DNA of 64,000 bases from Lepidodermella squamata (taxonomy: Eukaryota; Gastrotricha), in the NCBI GenBank assembly GCA_047495785.1, contig JBLDXI010000017.1, positions 310,001 to 374,000 on the forward strand. Reading direction: 5' to 3'. The translations under genes were made by a program, and so were the position numbers. The notes beneath the pieces were generated by a model. The model saw only the letters and a list, made by a program, of their open reading frames with translations, did not search any database and was not told the DNA's origin. Below are positions 33,101-44,931 of the stretch, piece by piece; within the stretch, counting starts at the first letter, position 1, and each line of letters begins with the position of its first letter.

Positions 33101-36100
33101 ATGACCCCGACAAACCTGATTTCGCTTGTGCTAGCCTGCTCGGTCTTCTTCCATTTGTCGATAGCAGTCGATGAGCAGGCGACCACCGTCACATTCCACA
33201 ACGCTGACCCAACAATTAGCGATATAACAATGACTTTGTATAAAGCGTTTTATGATGGCTTCACGCCCGGCCAACCGCCGGCGAAACCCTGGCCGCTGCC
33301 CATACCTTACGCATTCAACAACAAAACCTGGAATACCGGCTCAGCCGGCGATGCAGATATTTGTGAGTTTATCTGACTGCTTTCTGCTTTTCATCTCGAA
33401 TAATTTGAATCATTTTATGATAAATTGATAGCTGAGCATGATAAAGACGTTGCAAAGCAAGCCATAGCTCTACTCGAATCAGTAACCTGCTTGCGGTTCG
33501 AGGAAAGACCGTCTATCGAATTGAACACGCCAAACTCGATTCTTTTCTTTGGATACGGGTGAGTTATTTCATTTCAATTTTTCTTAATTCGGAATCATTC
33601 GTGATCTAATTCTAGAGACGGCGAAGGATTTCATGGCGTTGATTATCCGCAAAAATTCATCGGATTCAAGCATTCCGACAGCTCTTTCGATTCCAGCATG
33701 GGGGTTAATTTTAGTTGAAACACTTCATTGAAAAAAAAATTAAAGAATTTTGGCTCAGGTACAATTTGTGATTAGAAAAATTGGCTACGTCTTAGGACTA
33801 ACGTATGAACTCAGGCGGCCGGACCGCGATCAATATCTCACTGCCCTCCCTGACTCCGGAAACAGGTTTGCTTTTATTTCGCAGAAGAGAAGATTTCTTC
33901 GACTATTTCTCGTAAGCTACCCAATTAATTCTGGGCAAACGTATTACAACGCGACTCCGTTTGATTACGAGTCACTTTTCAACCCCGTTATGGATAAGGA
34001 TGATATCCAAGGATTAACTGAGAGATATCCGCATGACCTGCGATACATACAAAGCTTGGGGCAGTCTTCTTACATATCACTGTTCGACATGGTGAAGTTG
34101 AACACGCTTTATAATTGTTTTAGTGAGTTAAAACTATTTTCCTTTAAAAATCAAAGAATGGCGTTAAACTTTCATTTCAGGTTCAGATCCTTGCAAGAAC
34201 TCAAAAATCACATGCCAAAACGGTGGTTACCTGAATCCGAGCGTGAACTGTACGAAATGCTTCTGTCCGGTTGGCCTGGGTGGCGATTTCTGCGAAGCCC
34301 CGTACCCAACAGATACAGCGAACGGCTGCGGCGGCGAAATCTTTGTGAAACCCTGCACTGTCGTCAACATATCAACTCCTGGGGATGGCATAGCGAATTC
34401 TAAGAGCTGTTCGTGGCGTGTCACAACGGTTCGAAAGTTATTCATTCTTGCTATTCCGATGTATTATTTCTCTTTCAGGGTGACAAGAGTGGATTGGTGT
34501 TCGCTTTTCCAAGTTCCATGGTTTCCCTAGAAGCTTTTAGTTGGAAATTTGATTCATGTGAATATTCGCTAAATTAATTCTTTTCAGAATGGTTCAATTG
34601 TATGAACTTTATAATGATGAGAGGATTGGGACCCGAGAGCAGAGTTCCAGGATTTATGTAAACCTCGTTTGGAAATAAGGGCTCTTATCCGCTAATTTCT
34701 TCCTCTATCGCATTTATAGGTTCTGCCAATACGCTCCTAGGCAAGGTCGTATCTTCGTGACAAACCAAAATCAAGCTTTGGTCTACTCAAGCATACCGTA
34801 CCAAGAGGACGACGGTGTCACTCTTACGGTCTACGCAACATGCCCTGGTGTGAAAGCAACCGAGTTGACCCGAGAATGCCGAATCACACCGAACGCGAAT
34901 GATTATGAAGGATTTCTCTTGACCAAGACCTCAACGGGCATAACATGCTCCTACTGGTCCAAAACTACCTGGAGATATTATGGTTTTCCTAGGGGCGATG
35001 TCAATGCCTCGGGAAATGCGTGCCGTGGTTCCTCATTACCTCCTTATTTGGTATGCTGGCATTTTGAATATGGCTATAGCGCATGCGAGAATGACGACAG
35101 AATAAAAAGCTGCAGTAAGTTATTATAAATTATTACCACTGTCGCCCTTGAACATGAATCTAAGACCTAAGTCAAATGTTTTCGTGCACATCCTTGACTT
35201 GCTGCCCAGATTTGCGCATAACCATGTAACGCATAAACCACGCGCGACGCCGGCGTAATACGCTATTACCGTTAGTCACAAGTCGAATGTCGCCCATGCC
35301 AAAATAGTACTAATTGCATGTGTACGACAGCGTATTCATCTTGGAGTAATAGTACATGGAGTGAGGACTCCCTTTATCTGCGCGCACTATCAGTCAGCAA
35401 AGGCTGAGTGGCCCAGCGTGGTGCCCGCTCTAACACGTAACTCAAGTGCGCACGTGACCAACTACGGCGCCCAATCCGCTTCAAGCGTCCCTGGTGATCG
35501 CTAAGCAGCTCTTACTCTTGGGAAAGACTTAGCAAAATAAAGCCATTTTATTGTTAGTCGGCTAGGATTGTTAATATTATCATCATTATTATCATTATAA
35601 GTGTGAGTGAATGTTGTTAGCGCTATTTACGTTTTTAGTAAGGCAGCGAGGAAGAAATGAATTCGTTTGCAGTATTATTTTTTTTCGAATTGCGCGTATA
35701 GTCATTATTAAGACCAGCTCTCAATTGAATAGTAGTAGGAGAAGCATTATCTCTGTCTAACAAAGTGATTCGTTTAGCGAAAATGTTCTGAATAATTTTA
35801 GCCATAGGCTTAATACTAGCGAGAGAGGGCGAAGACTGAGGATTTTTCTGGTATAAAGAATAAAATAATTTCTCGGCGAATTCGAACTCGAACCAGCAGT
35901 CGCGGTACGGGGCGGAAACTGCTTCACGAACAACAGCCAGAGCTTCAGCGTTGGGTTTCACTAGGCCGCCGCGGCTCAGAAAGCCATCGGGTTGACTGTC
36001 GTCGGGTTTCAGCTTCAACTGCCGGGTGATGTAGCCGGCGACGTGGGCATTCGACCTCTCATCGATGTTCAAATTGGCTGGCAAAGCGACGCGAAACAAC

Positions 36101-39100
36101 GGGTTGGAATGAGTCGCGAGTTTTGTTGTTTTCTTCAATCGCCGCGCAGTTGACAATTTCAATGACTTGATCCGATGGCGCTTCACGTTAGCACCCTTCG
36201 AAAAACCGAAATTCGACCCAACATATCGAAGAACAGATAGTTTTTGAAGGAGTCGAGTCATTGTCGGGTGACGAGCACCGCCGAGACCGCACCTGATCTG
36301 ACTGAACAACTGTTCCAAGGGGTCGCTGTTAAAACGCGCAGTAAGGACGTATTCGACACCCTCGCCAAGCAGCTTCTCGACCAGTCGAATGATGGCTTCG
36401 GTCGAAGTTAAAATGCCGTCGAAGGTCTGCTCAGAAATTTTGTTGTTGCTATTAGCTTGAGAAGACTGCCGTTCTCGAAACCAGGCGCAAAACTCGCGAA
36501 GCCAGACCAGCCGTTCGTCGTCGACGCTGGTGAAGGGAGCCAGGTTGTCATTTCGCTGGCCAAGATAGTTGTAGCAGCTGCTGACGTTCAAACAGTCGAA
36601 CCAGCGGTTGAACTTGCTGATTACCGGCGCCATGGCCTGAGCGTGCTTGTAAAGAGGATGACCAGGCTTGAACTCAGCCAGCAACGCCCGCGCCATGGTT
36701 TCGCTGAAAATTTCGGCGGCGAAGGCAACCCGCATTTTCAGCGAGTTGTTGCTCAGAATCTTGACGAGGTTCGTCGGGTTGAATTTCTTGTACATTCGAA
36801 GTACACGTTGTTTATCGATGTTCAAAACTTCGATCAGCACTTCCCAGAGAAACCGAGCGCCGTCTTCATCGAGTTCCCATGGCCTCTTGCTCAAGTTGTT
36901 GCGCAAAGTCTAAATGAAAAATAATTTAAAAATTAATTTCAGTTTTCAGAAATTTTCTAAATTTTTCACGATTTTTTTTTAATTTTTAATTTTACAATTT
37001 ATTTATTTTATTTTAAATTAAATGCAACAAACCTTCAAGAGATGAGGGACGTCGAAAATAACTTCAATCGCTTCACCTCGAGCATTCATGATTGGATTCG
37101 TCTCCAAGTAGTTGCGAAGCTCACGATTTTTGCCATCGCCGTCAAACGTCAGCCACATTCCATGACAGTCATGCTCGGCGAGTTGCGAGATGATTTCGTC
37201 GATACACGACGCGATCTCGGACGATTCAACCGCCTTGTAGACAGGGAAGGATCCGACGCAAAGGGCGAGAGGCGATTCGACGAAGCGAAGCATGACACAG
37301 AGTGCTTTGACCGCCGGTTCATCTGGGTCATCAACAGCTCGGCCGTTCACCATGCCGCCAGCCAGAACCTCTGTCTTACCATTGACGGCAACTTCGTCGA
37401 TTTCGACGCCGAAGAAACGAAATGGGCGCGGATTTTCTTTAATTTCCTCAATAAGGGCAGTCATGGTTGATTGATGCAACCCAGCCGTATATTCGTACGG
37501 AACCGCCTGTTGAAGCGTGGTTCGATGAGGCAACGGCAAAAGGCCAGCTTCCCGAACGAACGAGTAGCCACAAGGGCTCTTGAGGTACAGCGATAGAGAC
37601 ATCGTCATGTAGAGGGGCGAATATCTAAAAAAAATTAAGTAAGCATGTAAAAATTCCATGATAAATTCTAAAAAAATATTTTGAAAATTTTAGAAAATCC
37701 AAGAAAGAGCTAAGAATTTTGGGAATTTTTAAGAAGTTTTAAAATTTACCTCCGGCCTTGGTCCTTCTTCTTGCGGTGGTCGGCCGCCTCAGCGAGAAGC
37801 TGGTTGAACTGCTCTTTCGTGAAGTGCAGAAATTTGAAGTTTTCTTCATCAGCTGCCGTCGATTCAGAGGCACCCAGCTGCATAGCCGATTCGATGACCG
37901 GAATTCGACGTTGAAGTTCAGCCTTTTCTTCGCGGCACTTTCGAAGTTGAGCTTCAGTTAGAGCCAGAGCTTCGGCTTGACGTTTGCTTTCAGCCTCGGC
38001 CTTTTCTAAGGCTTTGTTGAACTTTCGCCGTAAATAAGAGTTATTTTCAATGAGTTGTTGATTTGTTGCTTTTGAAGATTCGGGCGTATCAAATTTGGTG
38101 ATTTTTATTTGAGTAGTCGGCGTTGCGGGCTTGTTAGGTACTTGCTGGCAGACCGGATCTGTCCCTACACCAAGGTGAACTACTGGCGGGCGAGCGTCGA
38201 CGGCTACATGATGAAGTGACGGCTGAACTTGAACAGCAACCGATGCCGTGGGCAACAAATCGGTTTGAGTAGACGAGTCGATCATGACCGGCGGCGGCCC
38301 TCGGCCACATTCGCAAGGCGGCGGTTCTTCGACGTCCAACTTGCGTTTTTTGCTGAGGCTGGCAGCTTTAACTTTATTAGCATTGCCTGCCTTACCAGAG
38401 CCCTTATTTCGACCCATATTGCATAGCAATAACGTATTTTAGAATAGTTAGTGTTAAGCGAGAGTAGAGAAGTGTTTAATCCCACTCAAAATAACGCTCA
38501 AACCAGATGCGCGCGCACCTGGTCAAGTCGCACATCAGGTCGATTTATTTCACACAAACACGCCGCCTTCTTGAATATAAGTGTTATGTATTATATATGT
38601 ACTCATAGATCACGTCAAGAGCTATCGACTGGTGTAAGCCACTTTGAATTCCAAGATAGCCTCTCGAAATAAATGGTACCACAAAATCATGGAAAAAAAC
38701 CATGTTTTGATTAATAAGTCAGGAACGGGATATCATATTGAAATAATTTTTTGATGTACCGATGCGCCATATCGTCAGTTACTTACCTGTAAAATTTCAT
38801 CTAATTATCATTTACCGTCTTCAAAAAAACGGTACCAACGTTTTTGGCTTAGCGAGACACAGTCGCGCGAGGCGAGGTTTTGCACACGTGCGCGAGGCGA
38901 GCGGCGCGCCCCCCGTTGTGCGCGCGATACGATCTCTATAATAGGCGAGTCCTCACTCCATGTCTATTCCTCCAAGGTATTCATAGGAGGATTGAAAACA
39001 GGTGAATGACGCCATGTCATGAGAGTCAGCATGTCATCGATGTTGTGTGTCAATGTCGTGCGCACAACTGCACGCGACATCGACTGGCACACCCTAATCC

Positions 39101-40091
39101 TCCTGTAAATGGGATTCATTTTTTGATACCCCCTACTGATGCTTTTTGCCGACGGACCGACAGAACGGAACACGAACCACGACATTGCGAGTTCCCCGTC
39201 ACACGACTTCTCATTTTTTACTGATACACACACATCCTCCTGAAAAAGGGACTCATTTTTGACAACAATAACACATACTACTTTGACGACGGACAGACCG
39301 ACGGAACGGAACACGCCCCGCGACAACGGAGTTCCCCGTCATTGTTTCATTTTTCAACTCAAAACTATCCGGCAATCTACCTTAATAGTGATAACTGATA
39401 ACCAAACAAGAATTACAATGTCCATGTTTTCCTTATAGCTCAATTGGCTTCGCGTTGCATCAACTCGGTAACTGGCCAGTTCGAAGCGTGCAGGCCGTAC
39501 TGCTTAGAGGGCGAGACTCCCTTCAAAGAATGGACAATTCGTTTCACGGATACTTGCAACAAAGGCGTGAGTCGCGTACTGGAATTTTTTCAACAGTTTA
39601 ACTTTTTGCTCCGCAGAACGTCAAAAAATGCGTCAGTGGTTCGACGTTCCGCTGCATTTCCGGAGACCAAGGCTGCCTTGCCGATGAGAGCAAAATCGTA
39701 AGGAGATGAGAAATCAGCAAATGCTTGCATATTTATTGCATCAATTTTACTCGATTCAGATGTTCAACACATTCGCCTATTTCGGCCGAAATTTGCTGGC
39801 GTGTAATCATCGGGCTGACCTCAATTGGGTACTCCTGGCTATAGACTATAAAATTGCTCTAATGATATTCTTATGAACAGAAATACGTCCGCTGCAATCG
39901 CAACGTACCAGGAAAGCCATTTGCCGAATGCCGACGCGCAGATTTCGGATGCAAACCGACTGAAGTGGGTGACCTAAAATTTGAGTCGTTTTTGTATGCG
40001 CCAAATGCCAAATTGTCTACCTGATTCTCATTAGGTTTTGGATCCAACGCCGCCGTACACGGATCCTTTCAAGTGCTACGGGGGTGTCTGA
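33101..40091 (+). CDS. Secreted astacin-EGF-CUB-kringle pseudoprotease, copy 1
   Basis: Exons read by eye: 33101-33361, 33432-33558, 33616-33703, 33759-34131, 34181-34428, 34479-34557, 34588-34657, 34720-35114, 39439-39566, 39617-39697, 39760-39828, 39881-39964, 40035-40091. Exon 1 has a signal peptide (NLISLVLACSVFFHLSIA). The astacin domain keeps RRPDRDQYL, but the zinc site HExxHxxGxxHE is RKIGYVLGLTYE, so all three His and the Glu are gone, and the Met-turn SxMHY reads SLFNP. Next come an EGF-like module (CQNGGYLNPSVNCTKCFCP), a CUB domain from GCGGEI, and in the exon ending 35114 a kringle-like module (ECRITPN, DYEG, TCSYW, NACRG, CENDDRIKSC). The tail is Cys-rich and unrecognised. A 4.3 kb intron (35115-39438) hosts a transposon. 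The protein cannot be a zinc protease; a binding or decoy role is inference. Confidence 0.85.
35334..38983. mobile_element. P-superfamily DNA transposon inserted in astacin-like gene intron
   Basis: The terminal inverted repeats contain an exact 17-base core, ACATGGAGTGAGGACTC (35354-35370), inverted at 38947-38963. They extend outward with CTTGGAGTAATAG versus CTTGGAGGAATAG and ATTCAT/ATGAAT. The paralogous intron in the second astacin gene is only about 100 bases, so this intron grew by insertion. The element encodes a transposase on the minus strand. Exact ends and target duplication could not be fixed. Confidence 0.8.
35635..38417 (-). CDS. P-element/THAP9-like transposase, apparently intact three-exon gene
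   Basis: Exons 38417-37750, 37624-37033 and 36909-35635 join in phase (2,535 nt, 844 residues). The first exon is basic, with a Cys motif (CECGRGPPP) and a coiled coil rich in Glu/Ala/Arg; I see no THAP zinc finger. The middle exon begins YSPLYMTMSLSLYLKSP, has VEIDEVAVNGK around the first catalytic Asp, and ends FDVPHLLK, joining TLRNNLS in the next exon. This is the HLxKxxRN signature of P transposases. DPLEQLFSQIRCGLGG near the C-terminus matches their conserved E-containing block. With no internal stops and good splice sites, the element may be recent. It lies antisense within the host astacin-like gene. Confidence 0.85.
39003..39350. repeat. Diverged tandem repeat beside the transposon
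   Basis: Two copies of roughly 120 bases (about 39095-39200 and 39235-39345) share ATCCTCCTG, GGGA(T/C)TCATTTTT, GACGGACC/GACGGACAGACC, ACGGAACACG and GAGTTCCCCGTCA. There is no coding role. It may be a subterminal part of the transposon or an independent repeat. Confidence 0.6.
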
Positions 40092-43000
40092 AACTGTCAA
40101 ACTAGCTGTGCTACTTCAATAAAGCTGGAACTTGCATCATGCTTGAATTTCAAACATCAATAATTATTTGTGACCTGAAATGATTCCCAATGAAATATCA
40201 ATTTAGCATATTAGGCTCGATTCCATTTCGGTGATATATTGACTGTTGATGTTTGTGAAAATAAATTCAAGGCTTATGTGTTCAAATGCCATTGTCATCA
40301 AATTAGTTTTAGCCATCCCGACTCAAAAAATATTTGAAAATTGAAAAAAATAATTAAACATTTTCTCCTCTCGCGACGATGCTGTGCCGCGCGTGTTAGA
40401 GCTGCGCTGATTAATCGCGTGCGGCCTTTATTTCGATTGGTTTTTTTAAATAACACAATTTTGCGGCGATTATTCGCGTGCGGCCTTTATTCGGAATGCG
40501 GCCTTTATTCAAGTAAATACGGTATTTTTTCGTTCTAAATTAATTCCAGAGTGTCGATTCAGCTTTTCTGTCGAGGAAAAATGCAGCGCCTAGCCTATAT
40601 TGTTCTGCATCGACTTATAAAGAGAAATTTGAATTTTTAGAAAATATCGATGTCGATTTTTCCAATAATCCAAAAATTACCCTAGCACAGGGTAAATTCG
40701 GACAGGGTAAATTTGGGCACTTTGGCTTCGCAGGTGAATAGCTTTATAACGCCGGGATAAATAATATTATACGTAGGCAACTCAAAGATGTCGTTTTGTG
40801 AAACCCCCTCATCTCCCAAAAAAATGAAATAACCATTTTGGGACGAAAATTGGCAAGGATATCCTAGGAGCGCTGTTTTCTCAGTTATTGAAAGAAAAAT
40901 GAAGATTGAACGATTGGTTTTTGCAGGGCATTCACCTTAAGTTCAGGGGAAAATTGGGTAATTTTGGACTTTAGAAAGATGTTATTGTTGATTAATGAAG
41001 GAAAAGATAAAATAAAGAAAATGCTAATGCTAGAAAGATGCGGCAGAGCAAAAAATTATTTTCTCAATTTTTTTAAAACCAGATGTAAATTAGCGTGTCC
41101 TGAATTGCCCGCTAATTGTCCAACATTAGCGAAACTGCTCTAGATTGCCAAAAATTAGGTAAAACGCTTAAAATTGCAAAATGTTACCGATAAATCGGGG
41201 CTCAACTTACACACATTTGTGCCATAAATAATCGATTTCTGGATTAGGACTGAGTATTCATCCTCGAAAAACACAAGGTGCTGTCCAAAATTGCCCTCCT
41301 CGACGGAATTGCAAAAAAACGGTGGACTGTATATATTGGGTTTTCATGCTATAAATTATGAATACGTAGAAATTCATACTGAATCCAATGGCTGAATCCC
41401 AAAGTAAAAACGATGGTAATTACAAATGATTGTGTAGGTAAAAGTGAGTGATTAACACAGGAAAATAAAGAATTTACAGCAGCTTTTAACGGATTCGTTT
41501 TTAGCTAGTCGGAGGTTGCGAGTTATATAGCCCGAACTTATAATCTTGGAAAATTTGCCCCAATATGCCAAGGGAAAAGAAACTAAAAATATTACAGGAA
41601 AATTCATTTTCTTAGCTTACTTTACGCGCAATAACAACAACCGTATAACGCCATAATCAGGGTTGTGATCGAAGGAAAAGTATACATTTGCAATTTCCCT
41701 TACGCAACAATAAATGAGCCGATTAAAGCCAAATTTTACCTGGCGTTAGCTATTAGCTATACCTAAGAGCTTTTTCTTTTATATTTACGTAACAATTTCG
41801 GCTGTGTTTATCACGATGATGAGGGCATTCACACTATTTTTGAAGCGTTCGATGTCAACACGTTGCGGGAAGCAAGTTTTTGGAAGCTCATTCCAGGTGT
41901 CCACCAATTTCACTAGCCGTGGTAGGGCTCGATAGACTTTCGCCTGTTATCCAACGCAAATTTTGACACCAATGCCACTTGATACTGCAAGTATCAGCTA
42001 CCTATGGCAAAACAATTGGCCCGTAAGGATTATCCATTCGAACGTTTTCGCACGACAATTTTCTTTCGACAACGGGGAAAACCTTTTCCATCCGACCAAT
42101 GTCTTATTTCATCCGACAATCAAAAATGTGGCTAAAACCTGCCGACTAGCTTTTTCATATTTTGAAAAAATTACAGTAAAAAAGTGACAACTCGGATCGC
42201 CATACTCTTTCACCATAAAATTCTGCCGGTCCAGGGGCCAAAATAGGGTGCATTAAAAGCCCCTACAGCAAAATCGAACTCGGGATAATCGAGAAGATCG
42301 ATATCTTCATGTCGGATGATTTTAGTCACATTTAGGTTGTCGGATGAAAAAAGTCACACCCTCGATCACAACCCTGAATGTGTGTCATAAAATTATTTCT
42401 ACATGTAATTAATTAATTGCAACGTAGCCGACTGCGAATGGCCTCAATTTTTCGATCAAGGATTATGGTTCTGTTAAGGGTCGAACCACAAATAATCGCC
42501 GCATTTTTATAGCTCTTCGTCGAAGAAATGGCATGAGACGCCGCGGCTCGTTTTAAGGGTGTTTTCTTTTATTCTCCCCGGAATTTCGGGAAGGTCGGGT
42601 GTAGGCAACGGATGGCAGATTTTTCAATATAAACACCAGAGGTTTTCGGGCAATGAAGACTTCTACACAGCTCCAAATATTCAATACAAGTTGAACTTCA
42701 GAAGTGAATAAAAAACACACCCTGTAAGAACGCCTGGTTTTTGTGTTATTTTTTAATGAGGTCTAAAGGTCATCGTGGCGGTAAATAATCTCATTAGTAG
42801 CTAGTAGCGATCGCTTTTTTCCGTGAGCGACCAGCAAAAAAAATCTCATTCATAAAAGGCACGTGTTTACGCAAAGATCAGCTTTTTTGCAGCTATCTCG
42901 ATCTCGATCTTGAGAAAACGACGAGTTTCGCGCGCGGTATCTTGTAATTTGAATGAAAAAAATGCACGTGTAAAAATATTTTTAAATGGCAAATAATTAT

Positions 43001-44694
43001 AATAAATAATTATTACGGAATGGCTGCTCGTACATTTTTGCTACTCGTAGTACATATATTTCACAAATATTTCTGCTGAACTTTGAAATTATATGGATTA
43101 ATCAATTTTGATCGCAAATGTTCCACATTTTAACCATATGTGCATCGAGGCGTGGCCAGGCTCCCCTCAAAGTTTGGCTTGTATAGGGTGAATACCCATT
43201 ACAGTACGAGCAGAGTCACTCTAATTATTAATTTGCCACAAAATTCATTTATTTAGACCGGCTTCACGTCGTGTTCCGGCACGTGACGCAGAGATTTTTG
43301 TTTTAAGGAGGATTCAAGCCCCGGCGTCCTATAGTACGTCTCATGAGAAATGGAAACATAAATCCCGCGGCCCTTGAACACAAAATTCGGCATTTACTGA
43401 TTATACTGATTATATAAATGCCTATCCGCTTTGTTTGTTATAATTTTACGAGAAATCTTTAGAAATATGAAGATAATTCAGGTAGAAAATTCAGCGATAA
43501 TTTTTCTTGCGGTTTCAGAAACAGAACAGAACAGAACAGAAAATCGCGGCGATTTTCGAATCCTCGTTCTCGATGGGGCCTCGCACCTCGGTGTTGCTCA
43601 CGCGTACCAATTTTTGCCTCCGATAATTCGACGTCGTGAATATTTCTTGATGCGCTAAGAGAATCGGTATACCTCGCGCGATTTTTAAGCGATCAATTAA
43701 TAAATTTTACGGCAATTTTTTGTTGAAAAGCAGTCGAGAAATACCTTGACAAATAATTAACATTCAATGTTTGGCATGCTCACTTTGTTGGCATCGGCTT
43801 ATTATATCGTGATCATTGGAATTATAAGGGACTAAGAAAGAAAATGTGTGTGTGTAAATACTGATGAAAAGCTCATTTGGACAAGTTAATTCGGCGCCCT
43901 CTTGTCTAGATTTAGCGACCGAATAATTTTGCGCTCTTCTGTCTTGCGCCCATTTGTCTTTCACCCGTAAGTCGGCGCCCTTATACGTCCTACCACGCCC
44001 AGTCATCCTATCCGATTTGACAGACAATTTTATCACGTTGCGAATGATTTGAGAAAATAGAGCACCCCGCCCCAACTTCGGCTACTTCCTACATTCGGCC
44101 GCTACGACCTTCTGATGAAAAAAATGTGATAAAAAATGAAAAATAATCGAATAAAGAAATAATGTTTATTTTTATTCAAAAAATGTCCGGGTTTTATTTA
44201 AATTTAAAATAAAAAATGGCCCGGACAAGCGCTATTCGCCATAATACTGCTCGACCCTTTCTTTCGACGACCATTTTAATATTAATTTTTTCTATTTAAT
44301 TGCTGTCAGCTTAATGCTTTGGATGAAGGGAAGGACATAATAAAAATGTTTTTCGTTCATCGAGACAGGCCCGGAATCACTTTCCACGTCTCATATCGTT
44401 AGCGTCGTTGAATAACTCGGATTTAGGCTTTATACATCCCTTTCAAGGTGATAGATGACAAGTAAAAAATCGGGCCTTGATTTTAGTTTATTCCTGTTTT
44501 GTTTAAATTCGATCAATTTGTCCGGCCTCATTTTTCTAATTTTTAAAAGCATTAATTTTGTCTCAAGTCTCAATGCTCCTCCAAATCAAGCCGACGGATT
44601 GTTTTTCGGCTCTGCGCCTCGAGGAGGAATTGAATCATTTCGGTATAATTGAAATGGCTTGAGTGTCCAGTCTCTTGTTATTATTTTTCTATGC
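40092..44694. other. Intergenic region between the astacin-like genes
   Basis: No supported gene. At 40375-40515 GCGTGCGGCCTTTATT is repeated three times. From 40680 to 41560 a low-complexity tract repeats AGGGTAAATT and AAAATTG(G/C) words. A MITE lies at 41658-42376. Near 43500-43560 a unit TTCTTGCGGTTTCAGAAACA with (GAACA)n is found again at 49515-49575. Confidence 0.5.
41658..42376. mobile_element. MITE with CAGGGTTGTGATCGA terminal inverted repeats
   Basis: CAGGGTTGTGATCGA at the left end is repeated inverted as TCGATCACAACCCTG at the right end. Internal TCCGACAA or TTGTCGGA words occur several times in both orientations. It has no transposase. The CAGGG ends resemble hAT-type termini, but no clear 8-base target duplication was seen. 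Confidence 0.65.
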
Positions 44695-44931
44695 CCGTAG
44701 TTTATAGCGGCGTAGTTTCACAATTACAGACACATTTTATCACGTGATTTTACGTTTTTTATCGCGTGCGATGCTCGAAATTTGAAAAACAAAACATTCG
44801 GCGCGTGCGACTCCGTGCTGCTCCTGTCCGTGAAACCGCACATGAATGTTTGCCAGTCATTCGACATTCATTCGAATTTCGGCGATCAATTTTTTCAAAT
44901 TTTTCATTTAGTCCTTTCATTAGATAGATTG
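44695..44931 (+). promoter_or_regulatory. Upstream region conserved between the two astacin-like genes (copy 2)
   Basis: This carries TTTATAGCGGCGTAGTTTCA, ATCACGTGATTTTACG and CATGAATGTTTGCCAGTCAT, in the same order as before the first gene. The duplication therefore included the promoter. One E-box (CACGTG) is intact. Confidence 0.6.
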
